From assembly GCA_000310025.1 (NCBI GenBank), contig FN648340.1:271280-335279 (forward strand): DNA of 64,000 nt, in the 5' to 3' direction. Positions 47,601-58,309 of the stretch are shown here, one piece after another. The first letter of the stretch is position 1. The number at the start of each line of letters is the position of its first letter. This stretch comes from Ectocarpus siliculosus. Lineage: Eukaryota; Sar; Phaeophyceae; Ectocarpales; Ectocarpaceae. A model generated the notes under the pieces. The model was not told where the DNA came from. It made no database searches and was given only the letters and a program-made list of their open reading frames with translations. The position numbers and the translations under genes were made by a program.

Positions 47601-49613
47601 AACACCGATCGACACCCGACGCTTCTCCCCTGACATGTAATTGCCGTCGCGAAAAATAAGCCGCCGTCGTCGTGTTGTTGTTAGTACTATCTTCACAAAA
47701 AAAAAAAGTTCCTGTCTCCACTCAGAACTGTACCTTCTAGCATCGGTACTGGTCCAACTGATGGGGGCGCCTTCCGTGGTCACAATAATAGTCAACTACA
47801 CGCCCAAGAGGGATACACCTTTCCAGAATCACGGAACGGAAACACAAATGGACACAGAAAAAAAATCGCCGAAACGCGATGACAGCACAACAAAAACTAG
47901 TCAACCTGGTGGTACATGCTAGCTCACACCATTGTCATGACGAACAGCGGACATCGAACATGCAACAGCTTCCACTGATTCATGATGACCACCATCATCG
48001 TCGTGACCGAAGGCCAGGGACGTAGGGAGTCGTAGAGAGCATATTCTACGGCATCATATTATTCTCATTTATCAGCAGTACGAAGGAGCAGAGACCGACA
48101 TGAATGCACCAGCTGCGACAAAAAAAAATCCGTTTCTACAAGAAAGGTAGGCAAGCAGATGCTAGTGGCAGCAGCGTGTGTGGGCACTGTCCTGTGAACA
48201 AAAACAGACTTGCTACATTGTAAAGAAATGCGCTGGAAACTTTGACGCTGTCGGCATGTGTTTCGTGTTGGAGTTTCCCTGGATAGGACCATAGGTTTCA
48301 TACGTAAGATACCATACCCCTTGGACCAATCGATCATTGAAGCTCGACTTTTTGCCCCACAACTCCACGAGGATGGAACAAGACTTCTCGGAAAACTCTC
48401 GACGAGACGGTTCCAAGAACGCCATTTTGTCGACACTGTCACTGCTGTCCGTTGTGTAACATCGGCCCGGGGTATGTGCGACCTTACGTATGTAACCTGT
48501 GGTACACACGTTGTTCAAATGACAATGCAATAGTATATTAATAGTCTGTCTCACCCCCAGAGATGCCTCTGTGTATCTCGTTGCCGATCTTGGTGTCAGC
48601 GCAGTTGGTGAGCTTGAGCTGCCGAATTGTCTCCTCCACGAGCTCATACTTGTCCGCCTGCCAACCACAACAACAATCGTACCCCTCGACGTGAGAACAA
48701 GAAAAAAACAAACACGCAAGCAAAAGAAAACTTGACACAACAGTTGTGCCACTCGTAATTTTTCTCTTGTCGGGATGCATTTCATTGAAAACATTGTGAA
48801 ACGTATGAATGATCGTTTGGCAAAAAGAAAGAAAGAAGGTTCCTTACCTTGGTCATGTTGGGGATGCGGAGCTCAGCGGCGAAGCGGAGGGTCTCTCGCA
48901 CCGTGAGCAACGGGTACAGAGCGTCGTCCTGGAACAATCACACAATAGAAGAGCGAAAAAAGAGGCACAAGTTAGCAACAAGGACATCCGGGTGCACATG
49001 CACAACTGGAGGCAACGCCGCCCAGCCGTTGTAACGAGATAAAACCGAAGTCAGAATCGAATCAATCACCAGCACTTGCAGCAAACCACGAAAAGACCCT
49101 GGGGGCGGGGTTGGGGGGGGGGGGGTATGTAGCAAGAAAATTTCCCACACGAGACTGTTGCGGCGGGACCCGCTCGTGCTCGCTGATTTGGGGCAACGAA
49201 CGATCTTTGGTGCCTGCCGAGACGTACATCCATGTGACCTGCTTGCAGTACTTGACTCGAGGAGCCCAAAACACAAACAAACGCGACAGCATCCGTCGAG
49301 TGCTCTGACCTGGCTGGGTGCACGATAATTTTCGGGGCTACACAACTCCTGTACCAGACAAGCTTCTCGCTTGCAGGCTGCTACTAGAAGTCGTTGTTTT
49401 TGGCTGATGCTGTCGCTGTCGTTGGCTGCTGCTAGTCGTTAAAGTTGGTTGCACTACATAGTATTGTGTCGTTTCTGTTGTTCCGGAAGACTTGCATTGC
49501 AACAAGCGCCAGAATCGCCGGCATGAGGTTCAAACGCTGCCTGCGCAACCCAGCCGGGAATCTGTCAAAACACGCGGTTCGCTTGTTGGCGTCATCCATC
49601 AAGACTTGGCCAT

Positions 49614-49648
<35 letters not shown>

Positions 49649-51676
49649 TAGACAAGAACGACCGCCCAATCTTTCACCTGCATCACGTATCCCGACATGC
49701 GCTTGAACTCCTTGGGTTGAATGGCCTGGCCGTCCAGCAAGTAGCTCCCCTCCACCTGATAAGGACCAATGAACCATTTTGAACGATTCGAATAGTGGGC
49801 ACTGGTTAACGTCGCGCCGACATGCGTCAATACCAGAGGAAAAATATAAAAAAACGCAAGAACAACCAGATTTGTAAAGTGTAAGATAGCACGTATGTGG
49901 ATGCTACATGTCTTCATGACCAGTAGAAAAAATTCAGTACGACGTGCGTATCGCTTATTTTTGGAGCAAGCTTGTGTTATCCAACATACCCTATACCGAA
50001 TGCAGCATATGTACTTTGAATGTAAAAATGCTCGGTTGCAGCAGGAAACCAACGCGTGCACCACCTTGTGATTCGTTGCAAATACCGACAGATCCTTTAT
50101 GCCGGCCAACAACATTTTCATAGGGTGGTTCAACAGTCTCTGGGGTAAGCCAGCCGGGTGTCACGGCAGCAGGCAGCCCCCCGTCACCATTGTCAAAACC
50201 AATACGCCAGAAAAAAGAGGGGGGGGGGGGGGAAAGGCAAGCCCGGCGGTTGTACCCGAGCAGATCCGAGAGACCGCAAGAACAACAAGAAACATTGCTG
50301 CCGCCGTCAAGGCAAGAAAGTCTCAACACACGCTAATCTCCGCAGGGGTAACTCTCGCTACGAACACAGAGCCAACTGACGGGCCAAGGCTCGGGGATTT
50401 TTTCTAGCTGAAGGACCGAGGAAGGGTCAAGCAGCTGGAAGGACTCCGCAGGGACGGGGAGGGGGGCGGGGGGTAGGTAGTCAGTGCGGCGGCTTGCCTC
50501 GCTGAAGGGAACGCGTTGCGCGAGGACGTCGAGAAGGGTGCTCTTCCCGGCCCCTGACGCGCCCATGATGGCCAGCATTTCCGTGGGCTTGATGCTGAAG
50601 GTCACGGGGTGGAGGAGGGTCTTCGTCTGCTTCTCCTGAGTGCGTCAGGCCAGGGCACGCGTAAAGAGGTAATGGATAGAGGTTAGCTGTCAGAAGAGGA
50701 GAGGGGAATGAATGGAATGGGATGAAAGAGGAGGGGGAGGAAAGCGGTCACCACACAAGAAGGGGAGGAGTCACAACAGAAGAAGAGGAGGGGTGGAGAG
50801 GGAACGAGCGAGGTGGTGCTTGCGCTGTGGACGACGCACGTGGGGTCTCGCCCACACATCGTCGTGCGTGCCACCGATGCCCCGGTTCAACACAACCACA
50901 AAACAATCATCCCCGTCGTACGCATACTCTTCTTGGTGGCGTGCGAATCCCACCGTAGAGAGACAACACAGCAAACCTGAACCCTTCCGTGACGTGCCAG
51001 AGAAACCGGTAGGCAGCACTAGGCAACTCTCAACCTTCAGCTGTACCCTTCCCTTGAGTTGACTGATGCTTTGATTTGTCTTGGCCTCTCTTCTCTTCTC
51101 ACCTTGGTGTCCTTGTCGGTGATCTGGACCGAGTACGAGAGGTCCATGACGGATAGGGTGTGGTTGCCTCCTGTCCCAATCTGATCGGCAACCAAGACGC
51201 AAGCAGCAGCAGCAAGCATGGGCAACGGCAAAGACGCGGCGGACCAACAAACGAACACGAAAAAAATACATCACGAGTTACGACACATGTCGATTCCTCA
51301 CCCAACCGCTAAAGAGAAGAAAAACATTTTTTTCGGGGCAAGCTCTGGATTTCGGTGGAGGGTCAAAACTGCTGCAGCTAACCTGGCGGCAGCACGGAGT
51401 TGATGTCTCCCGCCCCCAAAAAATCCCCCCAACCGTACGGTCACGTCAAACGTTGAATGGTTCAACCACGGAGTACCACCGCCATCTACTGAATCCTGAC
51501 ACCTTTGTTCTTACGATGCTCAAAGACGAGACTGTATCCAGGGGCCCCGCCATTTGTCTCACCTTGGAAGACATGCTTCCCCCGGTGGTTCCCGTTCGGT
51601 TCTCAATAGAGCCGCCTCCCTTCGGCACCGGAACAGCTGGGGCAACCCCCCCACCCCCTGCTTCCATATCGCTCAT
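40485..51676 (-). CDS. ABCG (White-type) half-size ABC transporter
   Basis: Fifteen exons encode 621 residues with every phase consistent: 51676-51563, 51180-51103, 50635-50498, 49755-49678, 48928-48848, 48657-48555, 47629-47546, 47045-46903, 46363-46232, 45824-45774, 45305-45216, 44420-44276, 42711-42524, 41728-41615 and 40811-40485. The nucleotide-binding domain comes first: Walker [10 protein letters not shown] (89-97), Q-loop YVMQ (136), signature [12 protein letters not shown] (195-206), Walker [13 protein letters not shown] (215-226), H-loop TIHQPS (His252). The membrane domain follows, with [17 protein letters not shown] then [10 protein letters not shown], the hydrophobic [20 protein letters not shown], and [16 protein letters not shown]. 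Such half-transporters dimerise and export lipids, sterols or other hydrophobic compounds; the substrate is not predictable. All catalytic motifs are intact. Intron 3 appears to use a GC donor. Confidence 0.95.
41447..41578. repeat. CT-rich microsatellite in ABCG intron 14
   Basis: Mostly (CT)n with TCTCTGACAGTG interruptions repeated several times. Intronic. Confidence 0.9.
42970..43365. mobile_element. Large imperfect palindrome (foldback element) in ABCG intron 12
   Basis: The core arms are 31 bp each, 43165-43195 and 43205-43235 (CGTTTGGTGTGCGC ... and its complement), with one mismatch and a 9-bp centre. Further out, 43099-43122 pairs perfectly with 43279-43302 over 24 bp. CTTCTCTAGCG-CCAGT at 42978-42993 pairs with its complement near 43340-43360. 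The arms therefore total about 190 bp each. There is no open frame of note inside. The structure matches a foldback or MITE-type insertion and would form a long hairpin in single-stranded form. Confidence 0.8.
44598..44712. repeat. (CT)n microsatellite in ABCG intron 12
   Basis: Near-pure CT dinucleotide run of about 80 bp followed by CACTCTCTGTTT repeats. It produces long Arg/Glu or Ser/Leu shadow frames that are not genes. Confidence 0.92.
49618..49648. repeat. (CAG)10 trinucleotide repeat in ABCG intron 4
   Basis: A 31-bp perfect CAG run (CTG on the transcribed sense of ABCG) that begins 29 bases downstream of the exon 4 splice donor. Confidence 0.95.
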
Positions 51677-54600
51677 CTTTCGAGTCGGCGGTGCCCCTTG
51701 AGCGTCCTGTTGCACGTTCACCGGCAATATCAGCAACGGTAGGCAGTGTTGGCCGTCAGGAACGATTGGGCACAATGGCAGCAGCAACATGCAATCGGTC
51801 TTTCCTTGATCCTTTATAGAAAGTACATATAATCTCACAGAAAGACTACCCGTTCGAGACAATACCACAGTCGAAGGGGATGTCCTTGATCCTTTTATGT
51901 CAAGCCACATACCGTCGTACAACGTGATTCTTTGCCTGCGAGAAACTGACCAAAGGTCGGTGGGCAAACGCTAGCTGCCCCCCCTCCCTCCTCCGAAGGT
52001 AGAGGCGAAACCGTCGATGCTTTGGTGTTTTATTGCAACGCAGATGCAAGAAATCAACCAACCTCGTGATCTCCACAACCGACAAAGCAAAAGAACGTCC
52101 CAACTTTGTTGTTGTCGCTGTGTGCTGTTGTCATCAAAATGGTGCGTGAGGAGCGTGAGGGTTTCCCACGAAACGAGAGTGCCTGTGTGTGACGTGGGAA
52201 CCGGTCTTTTGTACTCCTGGCAATTCTCGACTTGTGGTATGCATGCATTGCATACTTGCACTTCCCTCAGGGGTTGCCCTCGCTCGGGTCCCCTACAGCT
52301 TGATTTGAAGCACCCGGTGAAGACACAGCAGCTGGTCACTTACGTAGGGCGGTACACCTAGTACATGGCGTACATGCAGGACGATCTCCACTTCCAACCA
52401 CTACCTGGTATTCTGTTTTTCAACTCAACGTCGAGCTGTCGACGGGAGGAGATTTAGCTATAGCCCCTGGCGCCCATGTCCTCACGAAGAGAGCGGGAGA
52501 ACGGCGGTGGGTGTGGCGAAACGCGTGGTATTCCAAACAAAAGTGCCCACGAGACCTGAAACGCGATATACAGAGTGCATTGCCACTTGAGTAGAACCCG
52601 GCACACAAGTAGGGTTCGTTTGTGATACCTGGATGAAACCTTTATACAAAAAGCGAATTGTGGGCTGTTGATAACCTTCAGAAGGAATAAGCACCCGAGG
52701 CTCGCCCAAAAACGGCAGTTCTTTTGTGTGGTGCGTCTGAATGTGTTCTCAGAGATGCTTAATTATTCATGCGCAAAAGTGAGGATGTCAGGTGACTCAA
52801 TGCGACCAGATAGTAAGTAAGTCCCCATGCACGAGACTACCGTTGCCAATCACAGCGGCCGCCGGCAAAGAAAAAACACTATGCATCCCCAACGGTACCT
52901 GTCTAGATTCAGGTTCCCGGAAAATGCGTATATTAACCGCCAAACAAAACAAGGAGTTACAAGTAGCGGGGAGATCCACAGGATGGAATTCTTAAAGGTG
53001 GGTAACTACCGTGGTGGCGGTTACAATGCATATTAGGAGCAAAGAGCGGGGGAGATTGCTGGGGAATAACGTAGATTCCACGCCAAATTAAGATGCGGCG
53101 ATATCATTCGCAGGATAAATAAACAGAGTGAAAATCGATGGAGGCGGGGAAATACGGAGATTTACGGCGAATATAGCGGGGGGAAAACGTACGGACTGCC
53201 CTCTCGTCTCTTCGTTTGCTGGCAAGGCGTTAAAATACCAACTTTGAACCAACTCGGCGTTCCAGGAGTGCAGGCATGCCACGCCCATGATGTCTCGAAT
53301 TGCAACAATTCAGATCCTCAGGGTTGTCGTGCGTATGCATATTGTATCAACAATGAATTAAATATCAACAATCCAGATCTTTGTACAACAACAAGGAGGA
53401 TTTTGTTTGCAACATGCTGGTATGAATACGCCGAACAACAGAAAAAAAAATATGGCTCGCGCGCAAAATATCGAGCGATTCCAGGGGCATCAACTCATCT
53501 ATCTGCCCTCCCTGTCAATCAAATGAATTCGCTTGGCTGTGAAGAGTTTATCTAGAGAGAATTGCCTGTACATGCAACCGTGGAATACAGCAGTGCGCGA
53601 GGAGCCTGTCTCCTTCTCTGGCCAAAAAGAGCGGGTTGAATTTTTCAAATTTGCACCGAAAAATATTTCCGTAGATAGATGAGCCACTGCTGTACTGTAC
53701 CAAGTTGCCCAGTTAGCCGCCTGTTCCTGCTCTCTTCCGAATATTGAGGACACATGCCATGGGTCAACTCAACACTAAACCAAAACAAGGGGCAGGCTTT
53801 CGTGTCGTGCACGCTTAAACACCGCACATATACAACCGGTTCCTAGACGGCAAGTTGAGGAGAGCGAGAGTCAGCGCGGCTCGGCGATAAAAACATAATA
53901 AACAGGTGCGACAAGCAGCAGACCCTGAACGCATTCCACGCGGCAGGTCGACATCAGTTCGTGGCCTGTTACAAATATTTCTGCGTTTGCTACCGCACCA
54001 TACCGCTGCTCCGTAACAACAGTACCGAAGAACGCCACCCACTGGCTGTGTCATGCATGATGGGGGCAATGGATGACTCACACCCAAAGAGCTCGGACTG
54101 GAAGTCGCCGGCCTCAACACAAAGAAGCAGCTATGGAGCTGTACCAGGTCCTCGCAACCACCCATGGATCCCTGGGTTGCTGAGGCCGCGGTTACTGCGA
54201 TCCACTGAGGTGGCATACATATATATTGAATACTTGTTGCACATCCCGGCTGGATATGGAAGCAGTTGCTGTGGTCGCTGTGTTGCTGGGGTTCTTGTTG
54301 ACCCGGCCTTTGTAGGAGGTTGCAGGGGGTGCGTGGCAGCTGTGTGGCCTTGCAGATAGTCTACAATACATGGTGCTACACAGAGGATGATAGGTACCAA
54401 GTCAACGGTTGGATACAAGCCAATCCTACAGCGCACGAAACAGAGGCCAACTCACAGAGCCAAACCACCTCCCCCGACCCAGCAATCAGTTACCAACACA
54501 CCACCGCCTGGGTTAGCCGATTCAAAATCCAGACCTGTGCGTCTGAAATCGAAAGTACGTACGTTGGTAGACTGCCGTAGTCTATGCGGTGCGTACACTC

Positions 54601-55087
54601 TGTCCTCTCACGTGTTGCTGTGCACGAAGCCTCCCGCGTCCAGATTGACGTGCTTCACCGTGGGTGCTTCTGCTTCTGCTGTTGGATCGGTTGTGGATAC
54701 CGAGAGGGAGAGAGAGGCAATGAAATAGGGGGAGAGTCAAAGCGGTCAATGCGGGAATAGGCGAATTGCGGGAATAGCGGTGGAATTACCTCTACATATG
54801 CTTGCATATAACATGCAACCAACTTGAGCCTGCCGCCCAAAAGTCCCCGCGGGAAAAAAAAAATCTATGGAGATGTGGGAGATCCGACGTTTAATGGTCA
54901 TGTGCCGTCATCGTGTCGTTGCTAGTTGTGTCGCTTCGGTGAAGAATGCCCTCTCGACGAAAAAAATAGGGTGCATTCCGATCGTCGCGAGCCCCTGCCG
55001 TCTCTGGATAGTGTGCAACGTCGGGATTTAGTACAGGGAATACCGTCGTTCGCTGACTACAGTGCGGTAGTGCTGTGTGCAGCAGGT
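51677..55087. other. Intergenic between divergent ABCG and RSPH3 genes
   Basis: 3.4 kb. The longest frame (53244-53555 +) is in A/T-rich sequence and has no recognisable motif. Both flanking genes start from this interval. No core promoter element was recognised. Confidence 0.45.
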
Positions 55088-58000
55088 ATGCCGGCTCCCC
55101 CGGCGTACGAGTTCTCGTCGCAGCCAAGGCCGGTCAAGACGAGGCCACACAATAAACAGCAGTCCCGACGAGACGTAGTTGGAAGCGGTGGCAACGGCAA
55201 TGGAAACGCAGGGGCCCGCTACGACCCGTTTTTCCCTATCAATATCCACCACGACCCGCGGGTTGCGAGGGGCAACACGTTTGCTGGTGACAGGCGGGAC
55301 GCGCAACCGTCTGGTGAGAGATGAAATAAATTGCTTCAGACTGTGTTTGTAAGCAGTAGTACAGAAGACGATGTTGCTTGTGTGTGATGGATTGTTCCTG
55401 CTAGCGTGCTTCCTGGTGTTTGCGCGAACACTTGATCTATTCTACTACCGCTACATACCGTATTGTGTGTCTGGGTACTGTACAACGGGGGCGAGCCCGG
55501 CCGGCGAGAACCCGGCATGGAATACTGTATACAGCGGTTCAACAGTAGTTTGGCGCATGTAGACGCACAGCAGCTACTCCCGGAGTTAGGTTTTTCAGGA
55601 GGATGAAGTCTTGTATGTGTTGGAATGGAGCAACATGCAACAGGTATGCAAAGGTGTAGTCTACACGATTACAGTGTGTCGTGACGACCTTGAGCCCCCC
55701 CCCCACACGTTTGCACAGCCGTTGTGGGGAAACGCTGTATATGGCCGGTGCATGTCTACATGTCGGCCACCGCCTTGTATCCGCCCCCCCACTGTACAAG
55801 GACAGGCTACTTTAAGCAAATAGCCTTCGATTCTTGTTGTTTTGGCTTAAACCTCGAGTGTTTAGCGGCAGCGAGGGTTGTATACACCGAGCAGATGCAC
55901 TTAACCACATCCGTGCTGCCTGTATTTGAAGTGTGACCATTGTCCTGGGCGTCGTATCTGGCCTTTATGATGCGGGCAGGCATTGCTGTGTGTGCAACCA
56001 CGCCGTACAACGGTATGGGTAACCAGTGGCGACATTGCCGTGCATCAACAAGAACAGCAGAGCAGCAGTCTATGCATACAATTTCGCAAGCTCCTAGGTT
56101 GATGGCTTCCACAGAAGAAGTGACATGCCACCAATCAATATCAGCACCTTTTTCGCTGGGCGTAGACCCCTGAGCAAATCCAATCCTCGAGCAAAGGTTG
56201 GCAATATCCGGTATGCACCCCCCCCCCCCCACTGCCCCCCCGGTAAAGTACTTAACACGGGAAAAACCGGTTCACCTTTCGGCTGCTTTGTACCTGTTGC
56301 CTCGTCCATTTGCCCGTCCCTATGTATCACCGCACAGCAGAACCGGGACCGAAGACAGTGGCGAAAAAAAGCAGAAAACGTCTAGGGCAAAGCCGATCAA
56401 GGGGCTCGTCGTCGTCGTTCTTCGACACGAGGGCCAGCCAACCGGTTCTCAGAGAAGAGCTAGACCTCTCCAGGTGTGCAACTTATCGACTAAAGCGGGC
56501 CAGAGCGGACCAACTCTCACTCGAAGCAACAGGTTGTATGGGCTGTTTGGTGAAGTGAACGTGCATCGTGGCCAGGTTTTCGTGAACTGCGTACGTAGTG
56601 TAGTCAGGCGTAGGTTCTTCCACCTACCGCTAAACAAAACTAACGCTCGGTTTAATCGATAACAGGTATCTCGTCGAACCGGGAGATACCGCCGCTCGAC
56701 CAGAGCGTGAGGCGGACACCCAAACCGACGACTTTCAGGAGAGGCCACAGACCCCAGACTTCGTACCCAAAAAGACGGGCGTGGATGCTTGGACTCAAAT
56801 AGAGGTGTCTGACAAGCTGTTCGATTTCGAAGCGGAGGTCCAGCCCATGTTGGCAGTCTTGGTCGGGAAGGTAAGAGGTACACTTAGTTTTTTATGAACA
56901 CTGAAAAGAATCGCGTTGTCACTGTTTTTCTGTTGTTCGGTAGCTTGGTTGTCCTTTCTGCAAGGATCCTTTCCTGTCGCTAGGCATTATCACCCCCCTC
57001 GGCGGCAAGTGGAGGTCCGTTGGCTTCGTTGTTATGGTATAGCCGTGCGGTTGTCGTGCACTCCGGCCCTTGCAAGAGGGTCCATGCCCGAACCGCGAGT
57101 ACCCCTTTCCGACTCTCCTGTCCGATAGGAGTCTCGGACGGCATCTCTTCACCCCCCCCCCCCCGCCCCCTCCTGCCCCGCTAACTCTGGGAGTATCATC
57201 GCTTGATTTTTCCTCGCATGTCATTAGACTCTGGAGCAAGCACGAATGGAGGTCGAACGTGAGCACGAGCTGCTTTGCATTCGGGAGGCGGCGACCGCTC
57301 TTGTCCACCAGCGGGCGGAAGAAGTGCAGCAGGTGCTGGAGCTCAAGCAGGCGGCGGTGGAGGCGGAGAAGAAGAAGGAGGAGCTGCGCCGGCGGCAGAG
57401 GGAAGAGGCGAACCGCCGACGCTTGGCGAAGGAGAAGGTGGCGTGCCTGCAGCTGGTGCGACAGGTGCTGCCGCTCTCGCTGGATCGCGCGTTCGAGCAG
57501 CTGAGCGCGAAGTCGTGGGAGACGCAAAGCGTCCAACAGGTGGGGGACGATCCGGTCGAAACGCGGCACTTGCATTCTTTCTTCCCGGCTAGCCCTAATA
57601 ACCACGTCTCGTTGTCCTCTCTACGGTCTAGGCTACGGTCTAGGCTACAGTTATGTGCCTCACTTAAACCATCGTCGGGTCTCAATGGTACCACCAAGAA
57701 CGGGGCTTTGATTGTGTGGTGTGTGGCCCAACAACTTTCGTACCGCACAAAACTAAAGACAACCACGATGAATGTATCGCGATCGCCCCCCGGCAGATCA
57801 AAAAGGTATTCTTGCCGTGGCTCTTCGGACGGGTCGCAGCCGACGTAGGCCAGCGTTCCTCCGTGCTCGACGCCCTGGACAGCTTGCTCGAGTCCGTCGA
57901 CGAAACGGCGGAGACCGCCAGGAATCAACGGATACAAGACAGGGACCGAGAAGCGGAGGCCCGCAGGGAGGCCGCACGCGTGGCGCGCGAACGGGTGATC

Positions 58001-58309
58001 AGGCTGTTTGTACCCGGGGAGGTGGTCGGGGGAGAGGAAGGCGAACGGCTCGGCCCCGTCGCCGTCAAAGCGGGAGAGACGGTCAAGGCTGCGGAGGCCA
58101 AGGTGGCCAGATGGCTCGCCAAAGAGAGAGAAACGGGGGAGCTTGAGGATCCGCAGGGGGGTTTCCTAGGAGGTTACTTGCGAGAGGCGAGGAGGAAGGG
58201 GGGTGGTCGTCGGGTAGGGCAGGGGTCTATGCTCCTTGACTTGCAGGTGATGTTGGGCGCGCCGAGTGACGAAGTCGTCCTTCGAAGCAACTTCGAGGGG
58301 ACGCAGTAG
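55088..58309 (+). CDS. RSPH3: Radial spoke head protein 3 (axonemal)
   Basis: Five exons, 55088-55313, 56341-56473, 56666-56870, 57228-57539 and 57797-58309, encode 462 residues with matching phases. RSPH3/RSP3 is the stalk subunit that anchors radial spokes to the doublet microtubules of motile cilia and flagella, and binds protein kinase A regulatory subunits. Exon 1 gives FSSQPRPVK and the family block DPRVARGNTFAGD. Exon 2 ends REELDLSR|Y. Exon 3 has ADTQTDDFQERPQTPDFVPK then KTGVDAWTQIE and LFDFEAEVQPMLAVLVGK. Exon 4 is a long charged coiled coil (TLEQARMEVEREHELLCIRE onward) ending with the helix LPLSLDRAFEQL. Exon 5 begins IKKVFLPWLFGRVAAD and adds a charged tail. The start ATG at 55088 precedes the conserved block; the frame is open upstream. 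Confidence 0.93.
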
